From Hepsetus odoe (Eukaryota > Chordata > Actinopteri > Characiformes > Hepsetidae), in the NCBI GenBank assembly GCA_017165825.1, contig CM029372.1:23185291-23249290 (forward strand): DNA of 64,000 nt, in the 5' to 3' direction. Shown here piece after piece: positions 31,251 through 60,540 of the stretch. Every line of letters begins with the position of its first letter. The first letter of the stretch is position 1. Under the pieces are notes generated by a model. The model worked only from the letters and a program-made list of their open reading frames with translations, did not search any database and was not told the DNA's origin. A program made the position numbers and the translations under genes.

Positions 31251-31425
31251 ATCATGCAACTCAAAGTGCTTTCCAGGAAGTGCAAATATTGAATAAAACA
31301 AAGCAAATGAAAAAAGAGAAGTAAAAAGAAAATACATCATAAAAGTAAGAAATATATGAATACAGGTATGCAGAGTGATAAAAAGCTAAAAAAGACCACG
31401 GCCCATCCTTCTTTTCCTCCAGACA
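30880..31425. repeat. Pair of direct repeats of about 180 bp
   Basis: Segments of about 30,880-31,065 and 31,240-31,425 are diverged direct copies. Both have 'caggaagtgcaaat', 'aataaaacaaagcaaat', 'aatacaggtat' and 'gcccatccttc' in the same order. Trinucleotide repeats separate them. They are either two insertions of one dispersed element or a local duplication, immediately upstream of the first fbxl21 coding exon. Confidence 0.75.
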
Positions 31426-31555
31426 GGTACGTCCTGCAGAGCACACAGAGCACACAGAGTGTTAAAGCTGCCTCCGTACAGGTGCTCACTACAGACTGGA
31501 GTCGAGTCATGGGACGAATGAGTCACACTCCTGACCCGTGTTTGTACTTCACAGG

Positions 31556-31921
31556 ATGAAGCGAGGCAGAGTAAACATTATGGCGAAGTGCCCAAGCTTC
31601 AGCCCTTCTCAGAGCAGAGCCAAGAGGCAGAGGAGCGGCCAAGCGACGTCCTCTTCCTCACAGAGCCGCAGCCAGGACTGGGGGAACCTGCCCCATCACG
31701 TCGTCTTGCACATCTTCCAGTACCTGTCTCTGGTGGACCGGGCGCGGGCCTCGTCCGTGTGCCGCTGCTGGAACGACGTGTTTCACATTCCTGAGCTGTG
31801 GAGGCGTTTTGAGTTCGAGCTGAACCAGCCGGCCACGTCCTACCTGAGGTCCACTCACCCTGACCTCATTCAGCAGATCATCAAGAGACATGCGCAGCAC
31901 CTGCAGTATGTCAGCTTCAAG
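31556..31921 (+). CDS. fbxl21: fbxl21 exon with start codon and F-box
   Basis: The exon begins at 31555 after CTTCACAG, one base before the ATG. It encodes residues 1-122 with the whole F-box that binds SKP1, and ends YVSFK before GTAAAC (phase 0). A second in-frame Met is at codon 9. Confidence 0.9.
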
Positions 31922-34900
31922 GTAAACCAAGGCACACCTCTCCTACAAAGCAGGTCCTTAAACGCACTGTCCCAACAAACACAAACATGGTTTATCATCC
32001 CTCCTCTCCACAGCCATGTGCTGAGGGAGCTCTTTTAAACTGTAAATCTCAGGAAGACATGACTTTGTGTGGGGTGCAGCAGCAGTGCTGCAGCAGTGTC
32101 CTTGTGGCGCAGTAAGCTAATGCATAATCTGCAACTTTTCACAAAATAACGCTCATTTTTGCTATTGTGGAATATTTTGTGAAGACTGAAGAAAGAAGTG
32201 AAGGTTTTTCAGATGAACCTGAAACATGAAATGTGAAAAACTCTGGAGGGTCTGAAAGCTTTCTGTATGCACCATTTTATTACTGGAGCCTTTTAAGCTG
32301 TTAGTTAAGATAACCGCCCAGCTATCGGTCTGTTTTAGAGAGGTTAGGATACACCTAGTTACAGACGTTGAAGAGTGTAGGACAGTTCAGAGCTACAGAC
32401 CAGTCACATATAAAATGCACAGCTTTCAGAGTACATGAGTGTGGACTCTAACAGTTTAATGTAAAAAAAATCAGATTATTGCAAAAAAAAGTGCATTTTT
32501 TAAAATCTAAGTAAAAAATAGTGTTTATGCGCTACATGCGAATCGAAATTCCAGGCCTTTTTTTGACTTAATTGTGACGATTGTGGCTTATGGCTAAATC
32601 CAGCATCTCAAATTATGAAATGATTTCCTAAGGTGTTCCCTAAATACAGAAATCAATGCAGCTTTGCATAGAAATGTTCAGTTTGTGGGGCGAGTTGACT
32701 GGCCATTCAGGCAGAGCGGTATCACGTTCATCAGGCCATTTGGTAGCCGTTTTGGCGCTGAGGGCAGGAGTCCCGAGTCCCGGCTGAGAAATCAGAAATA
32801 CCATAAAGCTTGTCAACTGATTTGAAGCATAGTCACTCTAAAACCTCCCAGTCAATGACTAGGTGAACTTCAGACTTGACCTAACCCAATGGACCAACAC
32901 CAGCGGATAAATTCTGTCCCAATCATCAGAGATGGCATAAACCTGGACTTCAAGCACCTTGGTGTCTGGGCCTGTTCTCCAGACTCTAGAACTGTAGCTT
33001 CCAAATGAAATACACATTTTGATTCTCATCTGAAGAATAACACATTTTTCTTTGCGTCCACAATATGTATACATTTTCACTTTCTTCAATAACTGATGGA
33101 AAATATTGCACAATTTTCAAATACCTGTACAGAAGAACACCTTTGGATCACGTTCCTTTCAGAGCCCCTTCCGGACAAATAACCCTTCAAACAACTCTGT
33201 AAACAACATTCAGATATTGTAATCATGAATAACTTTAGCTCATTAATACAATAACAGTAAAGCGTCGGTATCACTGTAAAAAGTTTGATGTAGAGAGCAC
33301 TGAAGTTTCAGAACTTATTTTCATGCCTTTAAGCTGCAAAAACAGCCTTTTTATTCTTTTTATTCAGCCCAAAACAGGGCAACCCCACATCATACGAGAG
33401 GTAATTTACATATTTCCCTCTCAATGGTGCAGGGAAAAAACAGCCCGTTTATTTCTAAGAGATAAAGACGGGTTGGAAAATTGTCGTGCGAAAACGAAGT
33501 ATGATTGTTTTGGCATTTAACCCCATATATGCATAAATAGAATCAAAATTAGAAAAAACTTTATTGATTCGGAAGGACGGAACCACCGATAGATAAGGAA
33601 TAAATATCCAGAATAAAAACTATTCTTTATGGGGGAGAGATGAAATAAATAGGGTTAACCCTGTAGAATGTTTTCCAGATACATTATTTATTCACTGAGC
33701 CAGAAGTAACTGCACATGATAATATTGCGTGTCGGGAAAAGAGATTGCACATCCTGAATATCAGAAAGGTTCTCGTGTATCTGAACACCTGTAACATAAA
33801 AATAAAATATAAAAGCAGCAGCAAACAATGTATTGCCTATATCTGAGTGATGAAGGCATGGACTAGGACTAATAGTAAGGAGAAAGCCAGAACAACTTCT
33901 TGTGTTGGGGAGTGATGGGTGGAGGAGTCTGATGGCTGTGGTGTTCAGCTGAGCACTTTATGCAGGTCATTCTGTGTCTAAAAGCTTGGTTCTGTCCAGC
34001 CACAACAGCGTGAAGGGGGTGATAATCATTTTGAAAAATGGGCTGATCCGCTCTTCTCTCCAAGTTCTGCTCCTGCCACAGCTTAGAAGTGACCACAAAC
34101 TTGTAGAACACAGAAAATAAAAAGAATTACATACAATAAAAACAGGCCTTTAACTGCATAAGCCATTTTAAGAGTGTGAATGGAAGAACACAGTGGGACC
34201 ATGTGAATTTGGGGCAACTTGCTAGAGTCTCTGCAGAACCCAGCCACTAGGGACGCACAAGCCAGTGTCGGTCCCAAGCCTGGATAAACAGGGAGGGTTA
34301 CTCCAGGAAGGGCATCCGGTGTAAAGCTTTTGCTAAATCAAATATGCGGACAACGAAAGAGACTTTCTAGAGTTGAATTAAATGAAGCTGGAAAAACTGA
34401 AGCAGAATTCTCAGCATAGATAATACATGAGATAAATTCTTAGTTTCACTACCTCATCTTTTTTTTTGCACACTAAAATGTTTATTATTAAAATGATGCT
34501 AAATTAAGTCCTCTAGAGCTTTTCTGGGCAGTTAATTTACTGCTGCTTATAGTCTGGCAGCATGAAAAATAAATGCAGATTATGATGTGTTCTAAAGGCC
34601 AGGAGTCAACAAACAGTACATTCATTCTAGACTTTTTATTCCCAAGTTATCATCCACATTTATGAAGTGCTGTTTATGCCTTCATGGTTTTCTAGGCTAT
34701 TTACTATAACTAAGCTCTCTGTGGTGTTCTTCTTCTTGTCTCTGTGGAGAGCCCATTAAGACTGTTTGGGATTCAGGGAGTACCCTGCTAGACACATCTG
34801 AATTTTAACATTTAGTATTAACTAATATCGTCTTTCCACTAGTCATTGGTTTCTTTACCTTCAGAGCTTAACATCCATGTTCTGGGACTACAGGATTGCA

Positions 34901-37900
34901 GTTCTAAACCAGAAGTGAGAGAAAGCATGTTGACATAAAACAGACAGTAGAAGAATAAAGTAATCATATGAGGGAAAATCAAAGTTCATATCTGTAAGCC
35001 GACCTGTTTCCAATTCGTGTTTTTGTGACGTCACAAGAATCAACTCTCTTACATGAATCCATCTTTTCGGCCTACAACAATATAGCCTCCCCAGTTTATG
35101 ATTATGAAAGTGAAAGTGACTATTCTTGTCATTGTTTTTACCCATACACACTGTGCTGCAGGGGGCAGCTATTTAAAGAACATGGGGAGGAGTGATGAGC
35201 CGGTACCTTGCTCAAGGGTACCTCAGGGCAAATTACTGATCTGGGATTTGAACCCATGACCTTCTGATCCTGCGGTCAAGTCCCTAACCACTAGGCCATA
35301 AAACCACACAGACATTATAAGAAGGCCCTTCAGGGAAAATAAAATGCAATAAATATGTAGTATATGGGTTTAAAATGTCCCCGTTTACTGTAAAGCCAAA
35401 CCATATTTTATCAAAATAATCTTTACACTGTCAGTTAAGCAAAAGATGTTGCATAAATCAGGCCTAAAATTGAAGAAATAAATCTAGAGAGAAGTTCATT
35501 TTGGTTTTATAGTGCAATATAGGCTTTTTGTTAAGGGGTAAATTGCCTCTCTCTCAGAGAAGGATGTCTCACTGTCCTTGGACAGAAGCCCACTGGTGAA
35601 TCTTGCATTAATTCTCAAAAGATTTAGCAAAATTGATTAATCAGTTTCTGGAACTGTCGTATACAAACTCATCTCCAAAAGCTTTCACTAATTCTAGGGC
35701 TTCTCGCTCCAAAGGTGAGGGGCGTTTTCACGTTACACTACTGATGTGGGAAACTGTTGTTGTGGTTCATCTTTAAGTGGTTTCATATCGATATGGTGTA
35801 GACATACTGATCTGAGGTGTACTACTTTTAAAGATATTTGTTTTTTGGCCCTGCAGGTCGACAGCTGTACAGAGTCTGCAGAGGCAGCGTGCAACATCCT
35901 GTCCCAGCTGGTGAACTGCACCATTAAAACACTGGGCCTGATCTCCACAGCAAGACCCAGCTTTATGGACGTTTCTCAGGTACTGTGCATGCGGTGACAT
36001 CACCCCTGTCCTGCTGTCATAGTGCTCTCAGCCTCAGCTGCAGTGACATGATGGCCCTGTGGGGAAAAGTTGTGAAAAGCCCCGGGTACTGACAGTACAT
36101 GTCTTCTTGCTCCTCTCTCCAGTCACACTTCGTGTCAGCGCTGACGGTAGTGTTTGTGAACTCGAAGTCACTGTCCTCCATAAAAATTGATGATACGCCA
36201 GTGGATGACCCCTCCCTGAAGGTTCTGGTGGCCAACAACAGTGAGACACTCAAGCTCTTGAAGATGAGTAGCTGTCCACATGTCTCCCCAGCAGGTATGT
36301 AAAAAAATGTGATGCATGCTGCTGAAATGGAATTAAAACCATCATCTGTATTTAATCCTAAACCCCCTTATGGACTTTCTCCCATTGGAACACGCTCTAC
36401 ACTACGGGGGAAAGGTTTCATGATGAGCTTGATCCAGCACAGTGTGCTGATGTTTGAAAGAGATGTTCTGCTAGACCAACAATGGTAAACTTTGTGGTTC
36501 TGAAATACAAAATCACAGATTCAGAAATGTTTTTAATCTTTTCATTGAGTTCAGCTGGAGGAACTGCGATGTTGATTATGCCTTTGGAACGTTTATACAG
36601 TTCTTGGTTGTATCCTGAGTAACAAACTCAAAGAGAATTGAAAATCGAGTGGGATATCAAAGACTAGTTAAATTACTTAAATAATACTTTATGATTAAAG
36701 ACTGGAGTAAAACTTCTGGAATTTCTTGCATATCAAACGTATTTTAATGCCTGTTTCCCCGCGCTTTGGGCATATCAGTGCAAGTAACTGCAAAACCTTT
36801 TCAAAGATTATTTTGGAAATGTTAAAGAAATACATTACATTATATTAATCTTGTTCAGATCGTGACTAATGGGAAACAACAGTGTCCAAAGTGACATCAG
36901 TTAATCAGTTAGACTTTCTAAAAAACTGGATTAATAAAAAGTGGATTAGAATTCCAATTTTTTTGAGGCATAAGAAAATAGTGATGGCAGCAAGGCATGT
37001 GGCCTATCACTGCGCACTGCTGTTTATAGTTGTGATTGCTCATGTTTTTGCATGTTCTATGAGCACTGTATAAAAGCGTCTTAGGTTATATATACCAAAT
37101 ATCAGTAGCAACTGAGATTTGCTTTATAAAGCTTTATAGCTTTATTTATTTTACTGACCTTCCTTTGACACAGACATCTGCTTTATTTGGTGCACGCTTA
37201 ATTTAATTGGCTGTAGTCATGAGACAAATTACAGCACCCAGATAAAAACTAAAATCAAGACAACCTATAATTTAAATCACAAAGAAAATAGAGTTGTGCC
37301 TCACAAGAGGTGCAAAAAATCACATTTTTGTTTGTGACCCACAACTAGACATTAAGGTTTTCATTGGTGTAACTGTGGTGGAGAAACATTTTTATTATTA
37401 TTATTATTTTTCGAGCAGAACGCTTAAAAGCAGATCCCCTTTGTGCTTAAACAGGGATCCTGTGTGTGGCTGACCAGTGCCATGGCCTTCGGGAGCTGGC
37501 CCTCAACTACCACCTGCTGAGTGACGAGCTGCTGCTGGCTCTGTCCTCTGAAAAGCATGTGCATCTGGAACACCTGCGCATCGATGTGGTGAGCGAGAAT
37601 CCAGGCCAGACGCAGTTCCACAGCATCAAGAAGAGCAGCTGGGACGCCCTGATTCACCACTCTCCGCAGGTCAACATTGTCATGTACTTCTTTTTGTATG
37701 AGGAGGAGTTTGAGCCATTCTTTCGTGAGGAGACGCCCGTGACGCACCTATACTTTGGCCGAGCCGTCAGCAAGGATATGCTTGGCCGTATCGGGCTGAA
37801 CTGCCCGCGCCTGGTGGAGCTGGTGGTGTGCGCCAATGGGTTAGAGCCGCTTGACGAGGAACTGATTCGCATCGCTGAGCGCTGCAAGAGCCTGACGGCC

Positions 37901-38098
37901 ATTGGGCTGGGCGAGTGCGAGGTTACCTGCAGCGGCTTCATGGAGTTTGTGAAGATGTGCGGTGGCCGCCTCAGCCAGCTATCCATCATGGAGGAGGTGC
38001 TGATACCGGACAGCAGCTACAGCATGGAGCAGATTCACAGTGAGGTGTCCAAGCACCTGGGACGCATCTGGTTCCCTGACATGATGCCCACTTGGTAG
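31556..38098 (+). CDS. fbxl21: F-box and leucine-rich repeat protein FBXL21 (FBXL3-like), complete in four coding exons
   Basis: Substrate receptor of an SCF ubiquitin ligase; in mammals FBXL3 and FBXL21 bind the clock repressors CRY1/CRY2. Coding exons 31556-31921, 35857-35979, 36123-36294 and 37455-38098 join in phase to 434 codons, the human FBXL21 length (FBXL3 is 428). A basic Ser-rich N-terminus precedes the F-box (about residues 41-86: DWGNLPHHVVLHIFQYL, ASSVCRCWNDVFHI). Leucine-rich repeats follow to the C-terminal FPDMMPTW, whose final Trp in FBXL3 enters the CRY cofactor pocket. LPHHVVL, STHPDLIQQIIK and EETPVTHLYFGR favour FBXL21 over FBXL3, though fish databases may call it fbxl3-like. 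It is divergent to atp7a and convergent with atp10b. Confidence 0.92.
31922..35856 (+). other. fbxl21: fbxl21 intron
   Basis: About 3.9 kb without any recognised exon. It includes one SINE (35106-35300); the rest is AT-rich and unremarkable. Confidence 0.8.
35106..35300 (-). mobile_element. tRNA-derived SINE, copy 5
   Basis: Reverse-orientation copy with a 'gaaagtgaaagtgac' tail at the left, the body 'ggtaccttgctcaagggta', a B-box-like GATTTGAACCC and the head 'cctaaccactaggcc'. It lies inside the fbxl21 intron. Confidence 0.78.
35857..35979 (+). CDS. fbxl21: fbxl21 second coding exon
   Basis: Forty-one codons (VDSCTESAEAACNILSQL to FMDVSQ) between CCTGCAG and GTACTG, phase 0 on both sides. 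It encodes the first LRR unit. Confidence 0.92.
36123..36294 (+). CDS. fbxl21: fbxl21 third coding exon
   Basis: Encodes SHFVSALTVVFVNSKSLSS to CPHVSPA between CTCTCCAG and GTATGT, ending in phase 1. Central LRR segment, almost identical to mammalian FBXL3/FBXL21. Confidence 0.93.
36295..37454 (+). other. fbxl21: fbxl21 last intron
   Basis: About 1.16 kb of AT-rich sequence with no recognised repeat or exon. Confidence 0.8.
37455..38098 (+). CDS. fbxl21: fbxl21 last coding exon
   Basis: Encodes the C-terminal 214 residues (GILCVADQCHGLREL to FPDMMPTW) and TAG at 38096-38098. It covers the remaining LRRs and the C-terminal tail that contacts cryptochrome in FBXL3. Confidence 0.94.
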
Positions 38099-38474
38099 AC
38101 ATATTTATATATAAACATGTATGCAGTACTGCGCAATCAACTGAGCATTAAGTGTTCATTGCATCAGATAACAATACAGAATAATCCAGTACCTTCTTTA
38201 AGTACTAAACCACTAAATAAGCTCAATTTAATGTGAACAGTCCATTTAAGACCTGTGTGAATAGGGCCTGGATACAGTGCAGATTAAAAATGTAGTAATT
38301 TAAAAGAGACTCCCTAAAACAAAGCAAAGGCAAAAGGGAGGCATCGATAAGGTATTTGTAGGCCAATGTCCATAATTTATTATGCAAATATCTGCCGATG
38401 CCAATAATGATGGTAATGCAAAAAAAAAAAAAAAATTGAAAAAGAAAGACTGAAATCGTGACTACATCTACACT

Positions 38475-38604
38475 CACTTTCATAGCTGCTTGTCCTGATT
38501 TGGGCCGCAGGTGGTGCTGGAGTCTGTCCCAGCTCTCACAGGGAGAACGGCAGGGCAATCCCCTGGACAGGTCGCCAGTCCATCGCAGGACAGACAAACA
38601 CACT

Positions 38605-38641
<37 letters not shown>

Positions 38642-38800
38642 GGGGCAATTTATCATCTAAGATCTACCTGACGTGCATGTTTTTGGAATGTGCGATGAAA
38701 AAACGGAACTCCCGTAGCAAATACACACAGACACGGGGAGAACGTGTCCACTCCACATAAAGGACTTTGGCCACCCCACCTGGGAATCAAGACCTTCTCG
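38475..38800 (+). repeat. Interspersed repeat with internal (CA)n
   Basis: Contains 'tgtcccagctctcacaggg', 'ggacaggtcgccagtccatc', then (CA)n at 38,603-38,637 and 'gtgcatgtttttggaatgtg'. The same order of blocks, with a longer (CA)n in the same place, occurs at 48545-48875. Confidence 0.75.
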
Positions 38801-40904
38801 ATGTCAGCAGGTTATTAATAAGCATGTTATTAATGTTGGCGGCTTCTGAATTTTCTCCGATATATTATATTCGGATCTTTCCCTTCGTACTAAATTCTGG
38901 TTTAAACCACAGTCCCTTTCAGTCAAAATATCAGTAACACCCTGCCCTTATCTTAATTACACTCGATTATGCAAACACTCTGAGAAATCTGTGGAAGTCC
39001 CCTTTAAATTAGGCTGAACACGTCTATGCTGGAGCTGCTTCGAGCAGGAGACGAACAAAACTAGTGTTTCTCTATCCAGCTCACGAGATACTGTTTCTAA
39101 AAACATAAAATTCTTTTTTTTATTGCACTTTTTGTACTAGTTATTTGCTTAAATGTTACAAAAAAAAAATCTTTACAAGCTAAACCTTTGTATAAACGCG
39201 ATTTTATTATCGAGGTTGAGTTACAGGGAGTTGTATATAACGCTGTTTCATAAATATTGCTCGCAAACCTCACAGAAATGTGGCTTTTACTCAGCTGAGA
39301 CAGAAAATATTGACAGAATAATTCATGAAGCACAGCCTGGCGTTTGCTGTGCAGCTCTGCAGTGTCCTCTTGCTGTGGCTGTATTTTTAAACCCCCTACT
39401 CTCTCGTACAGAATTAGGAATCGGAAAGGAGCCGTGGGGCAGGTGAACAATGTGCAGTCAGGGCAAGGTGTAGGTGTGGATAGGCAACGCCAGGACAGGT
39501 AGTGTCAGTTCTCTTTGTATGGCGAGTAAAAGCTGTGAAAATTCAGACTTTGGTCTCTCTCCCAACTGCAGCGATTACATAACTCGTTTTGTTCTTTCTT
39601 CTTTGTGGACTGAATGTCAGTGCGATTAAGCTGTCTTTTGATATGGGGCTTTTCTTATTTTGTGCTAAGTGAACAACTCCGCTTTTGTTTGTACTTTTTA
39701 TACATATTTCAGTGTTAGGTTAATTGTGGAGGACTTTAAAACAGAGATTTATGCAAAGAATTGAGTTATCTTTGGGGGAAAACACTAAATGATTTAAGTT
39801 ATACTGAGCTTCTCTGTGTTCAGGGATGCATACTGGTTTTTACAAAACCTGTGTCTTGTATTATTAATATGATGATGGCCAAAAGAGTGTAATTCCTCTG
39901 TATAAAGGCTACTGGAGGACTTTGATATCAATATTAAGTTGGAAGACTGATCTAGAATAAAATGCCCTGAATTTATGTAATGGATTCAATAATAAAAGGG
40001 CCCATCTAAAAATAACAAATTCCTTTAGATAAGAGATTAATGCACTGTTTGTATTGTTCACTCCATTTATAGGAACTGAGCTGCCGAAGTAGTCTTTTAA
40101 ATGCTTAATTGTTGTAATATCACAAAAACTATGCATTTATATAAATGTGTCTGCAGTAGTTAAGCTCTGCCCCTTCACACTGGATATATTGGAAGTGTTA
40201 GGACTGCTTCATAACCACAGGACAGTACATAGCAGCCAATCAGAACTGAAGTATTGCACATATCTACATATCTTAATTATTGTACACCTTAATTCTTAGG
40301 GAGATGTTGGAAACTGGTCATGTATAAGCTGGGCGCAGGGGAAATAAAACACACAAAATAAGTAGAATAAGATCTTTTTAATACCACTGAACGCATTACA
40401 CAAATGCTAATGGCTTAAACGCTCTCTCGAACCGTAAAACTTTAAGTTACAATAAATAGGGCCCTCAAATATATCTTGTTTGCACTTACAAGGGACAATT
40501 ACTATTTCTCTGACACCGTGAGAACCTGTCAACTAATGTGTTTGCTTTTTGTGCAATAAAAAACATCTTGGTTTTCTCATTCGCTTCGGCCTGTGATCCT
40601 ATTTGCCAGAAAATATATTAAAGATATAAAAGGAAAGAATGATTTAATGAATCACATTAGTTGACAAGAACAGCTAGCCATAGCTAACAAACACTGGACA
40701 TCAGAATGCATGGAGGTGTACTTTTGACATTGAAACATCATCCATCTTGTTCTCTTCCTCCTGTCCCTCTCATGGGTATGTCTTTGTAGTTCAAGAGTCC
40801 AACACAAGATGGCAGAGATGGCTCACTAAAACGGACATCTTTAAATAATAAAAAAAAAATAAAAATGCAAGGAGCCCTCCAAATCGAATCAGTGCTAGAC
40901 CCAT

Positions 40905-40910
40905 TTTATT
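40905..40910 (-). terminator. atp10b: Candidate atp10b polyadenylation signal
   Basis: AATAAA on the minus strand in the context TTGCAATAAAATGG, about 0.97 kb after the atp10b stop codon. Assigned by motif and position only. Confidence 0.4.
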
Positions 40911-41883
40911 GCAAGCTTCAGCTACAGCAGAGGACCCTTAAGCGAGTTGTAGATGGGAAGAGTGAAATTTTCCCTTGGCTTGCCTGACCATACAATTGAG
41001 ATCATCACTGACCCTTTCAAGACTGAGGAACGTCAGAGGGACGTCAGAAATACAATTAAATATTCAAAAAAGGGGGCGGTGTGTCCTCTGATAAGCAGAT
41101 TATTTTCCACACATGCACACAATCACACTAAGGCAGCCTTTGCAAATCTTATGTTAAATAATTAACAATTAAGTGTAATATCTAATACAGAAATGCTCTT
41201 AAGTCTTCCTGCAGTGCTTGTGTTTCTGTCTCTCTCCATCAAGCCCAACATGCTCTCAATACGGATACATGAACTGAAAATACCAGGATATTATGTAACA
41301 TCTGCAAACCTCAATTATTTCATGAGCAGCTCGAAGCGCTCGTGAATACAAATGTGCCCTGCATGACGAGGGGAAAGTAGGTTTCTCGCAGGGAAGCAAA
41401 AGCTACCAATTCATCCAGGCAATCCACAGAGGCAGGTTTTTGGTGAGAAACTGTAAGAGATGTATCGATTAGCAAGCCAGTGCTGCCTAATAGTCTGAAC
41501 TTCTGCTTGGAGCCCGAGAGAACCTCAGGGACATGGTTTGGATCAGCTCTCTGCTTTTATCCACAAGGCTTGTTAGAGGAGAGGAGGCTGCAAGAAGCAC
41601 ATCCAGGAGCACAGAAAGGACTGCTTCGAGCTATTTTGGTTGTTCCTTGACTGAGTGGAAGCAACATGCGTCATTTAACACCGCAGTAAGGTGTTTTGCA
41701 TAAAACAGTGCTATTGCACCAATGTCTCTGAAACGTTACCCGTTCAAATGGTCCAGCCTCTCCCAATGTGGCGCATGGCCTTGTGCAAATCAATCTACAG
41801 ATCAGTCTCACTCACAGTTTTCAGAGCAACAACACATTGTATCCCAGGAGTTGTGAGAATGTCCTGGATAAAACGCTCTTGTG

Positions 41884-60273
<18,390 letters not shown>

Positions 60274-60394
60274 CTGAACATTGAGAACAATGCAATACTA
60301 AATGTTCATTCCCAGCCACATTCAGGAAATTTACAGGATTGCAATGTGCAATAAAGCATGTAATATTATTTGATTTAAAAAATAAATAAATAAA

Positions 60395-60540
60395 TAAAAT
60401 ATATCCATCCATCCATCCATTATCTGCCACTTGTCCCAGACGGGGTCGCGGGGGAGTGCTGGTGTCCAACCCAGCGCACACAGGGCGAGGACGGGGGACG
60501 CCCCCTGGACAGGTCGCCAGCCCATCGCAGAAGACAGAAT
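60395..60540 (+). repeat. Interspersed repeat (ccatccattatctgccac)
   Basis: A 3'-terminal copy beginning with TCCATCCATCCATTATCTG and containing 'cttgtcccagacggggtcg', 'gctggtgtccaacccagcg' and 'ggacaggtcgccagcccatc'. Same family as 1.6, 38.5, 42.95 and 48.5 kb. It lies 120 nt before the first atp10b exon in the window. Confidence 0.75.

Larger units (their letters stand above)
38099..41883. other. Convergent intergenic region fbxl21/atp10b
   Basis: The 3' flanks of two convergent genes meet here. Plus-strand AATAAA hexamers at about 39,956, 40,342 and 40,553 are possible fbxl21 poly(A) signals. A minus-strand GCAATAAAATG at 40,904-40,912 is a good candidate for atp10b. One interspersed repeat with (CA)n lies at 38475-38800. 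No other gene was recognised. Confidence 0.6.

Noticed and set aside
31556..38098. Assigning the F-box gene to FBXL3
   Set aside because: FBXL3 is close, but LPHHVVL, STHPDLIQQIIK, SSIKI, EETPVTHLYFGR and the 434-codon length agree better with FBXL21. The choice is not absolute.
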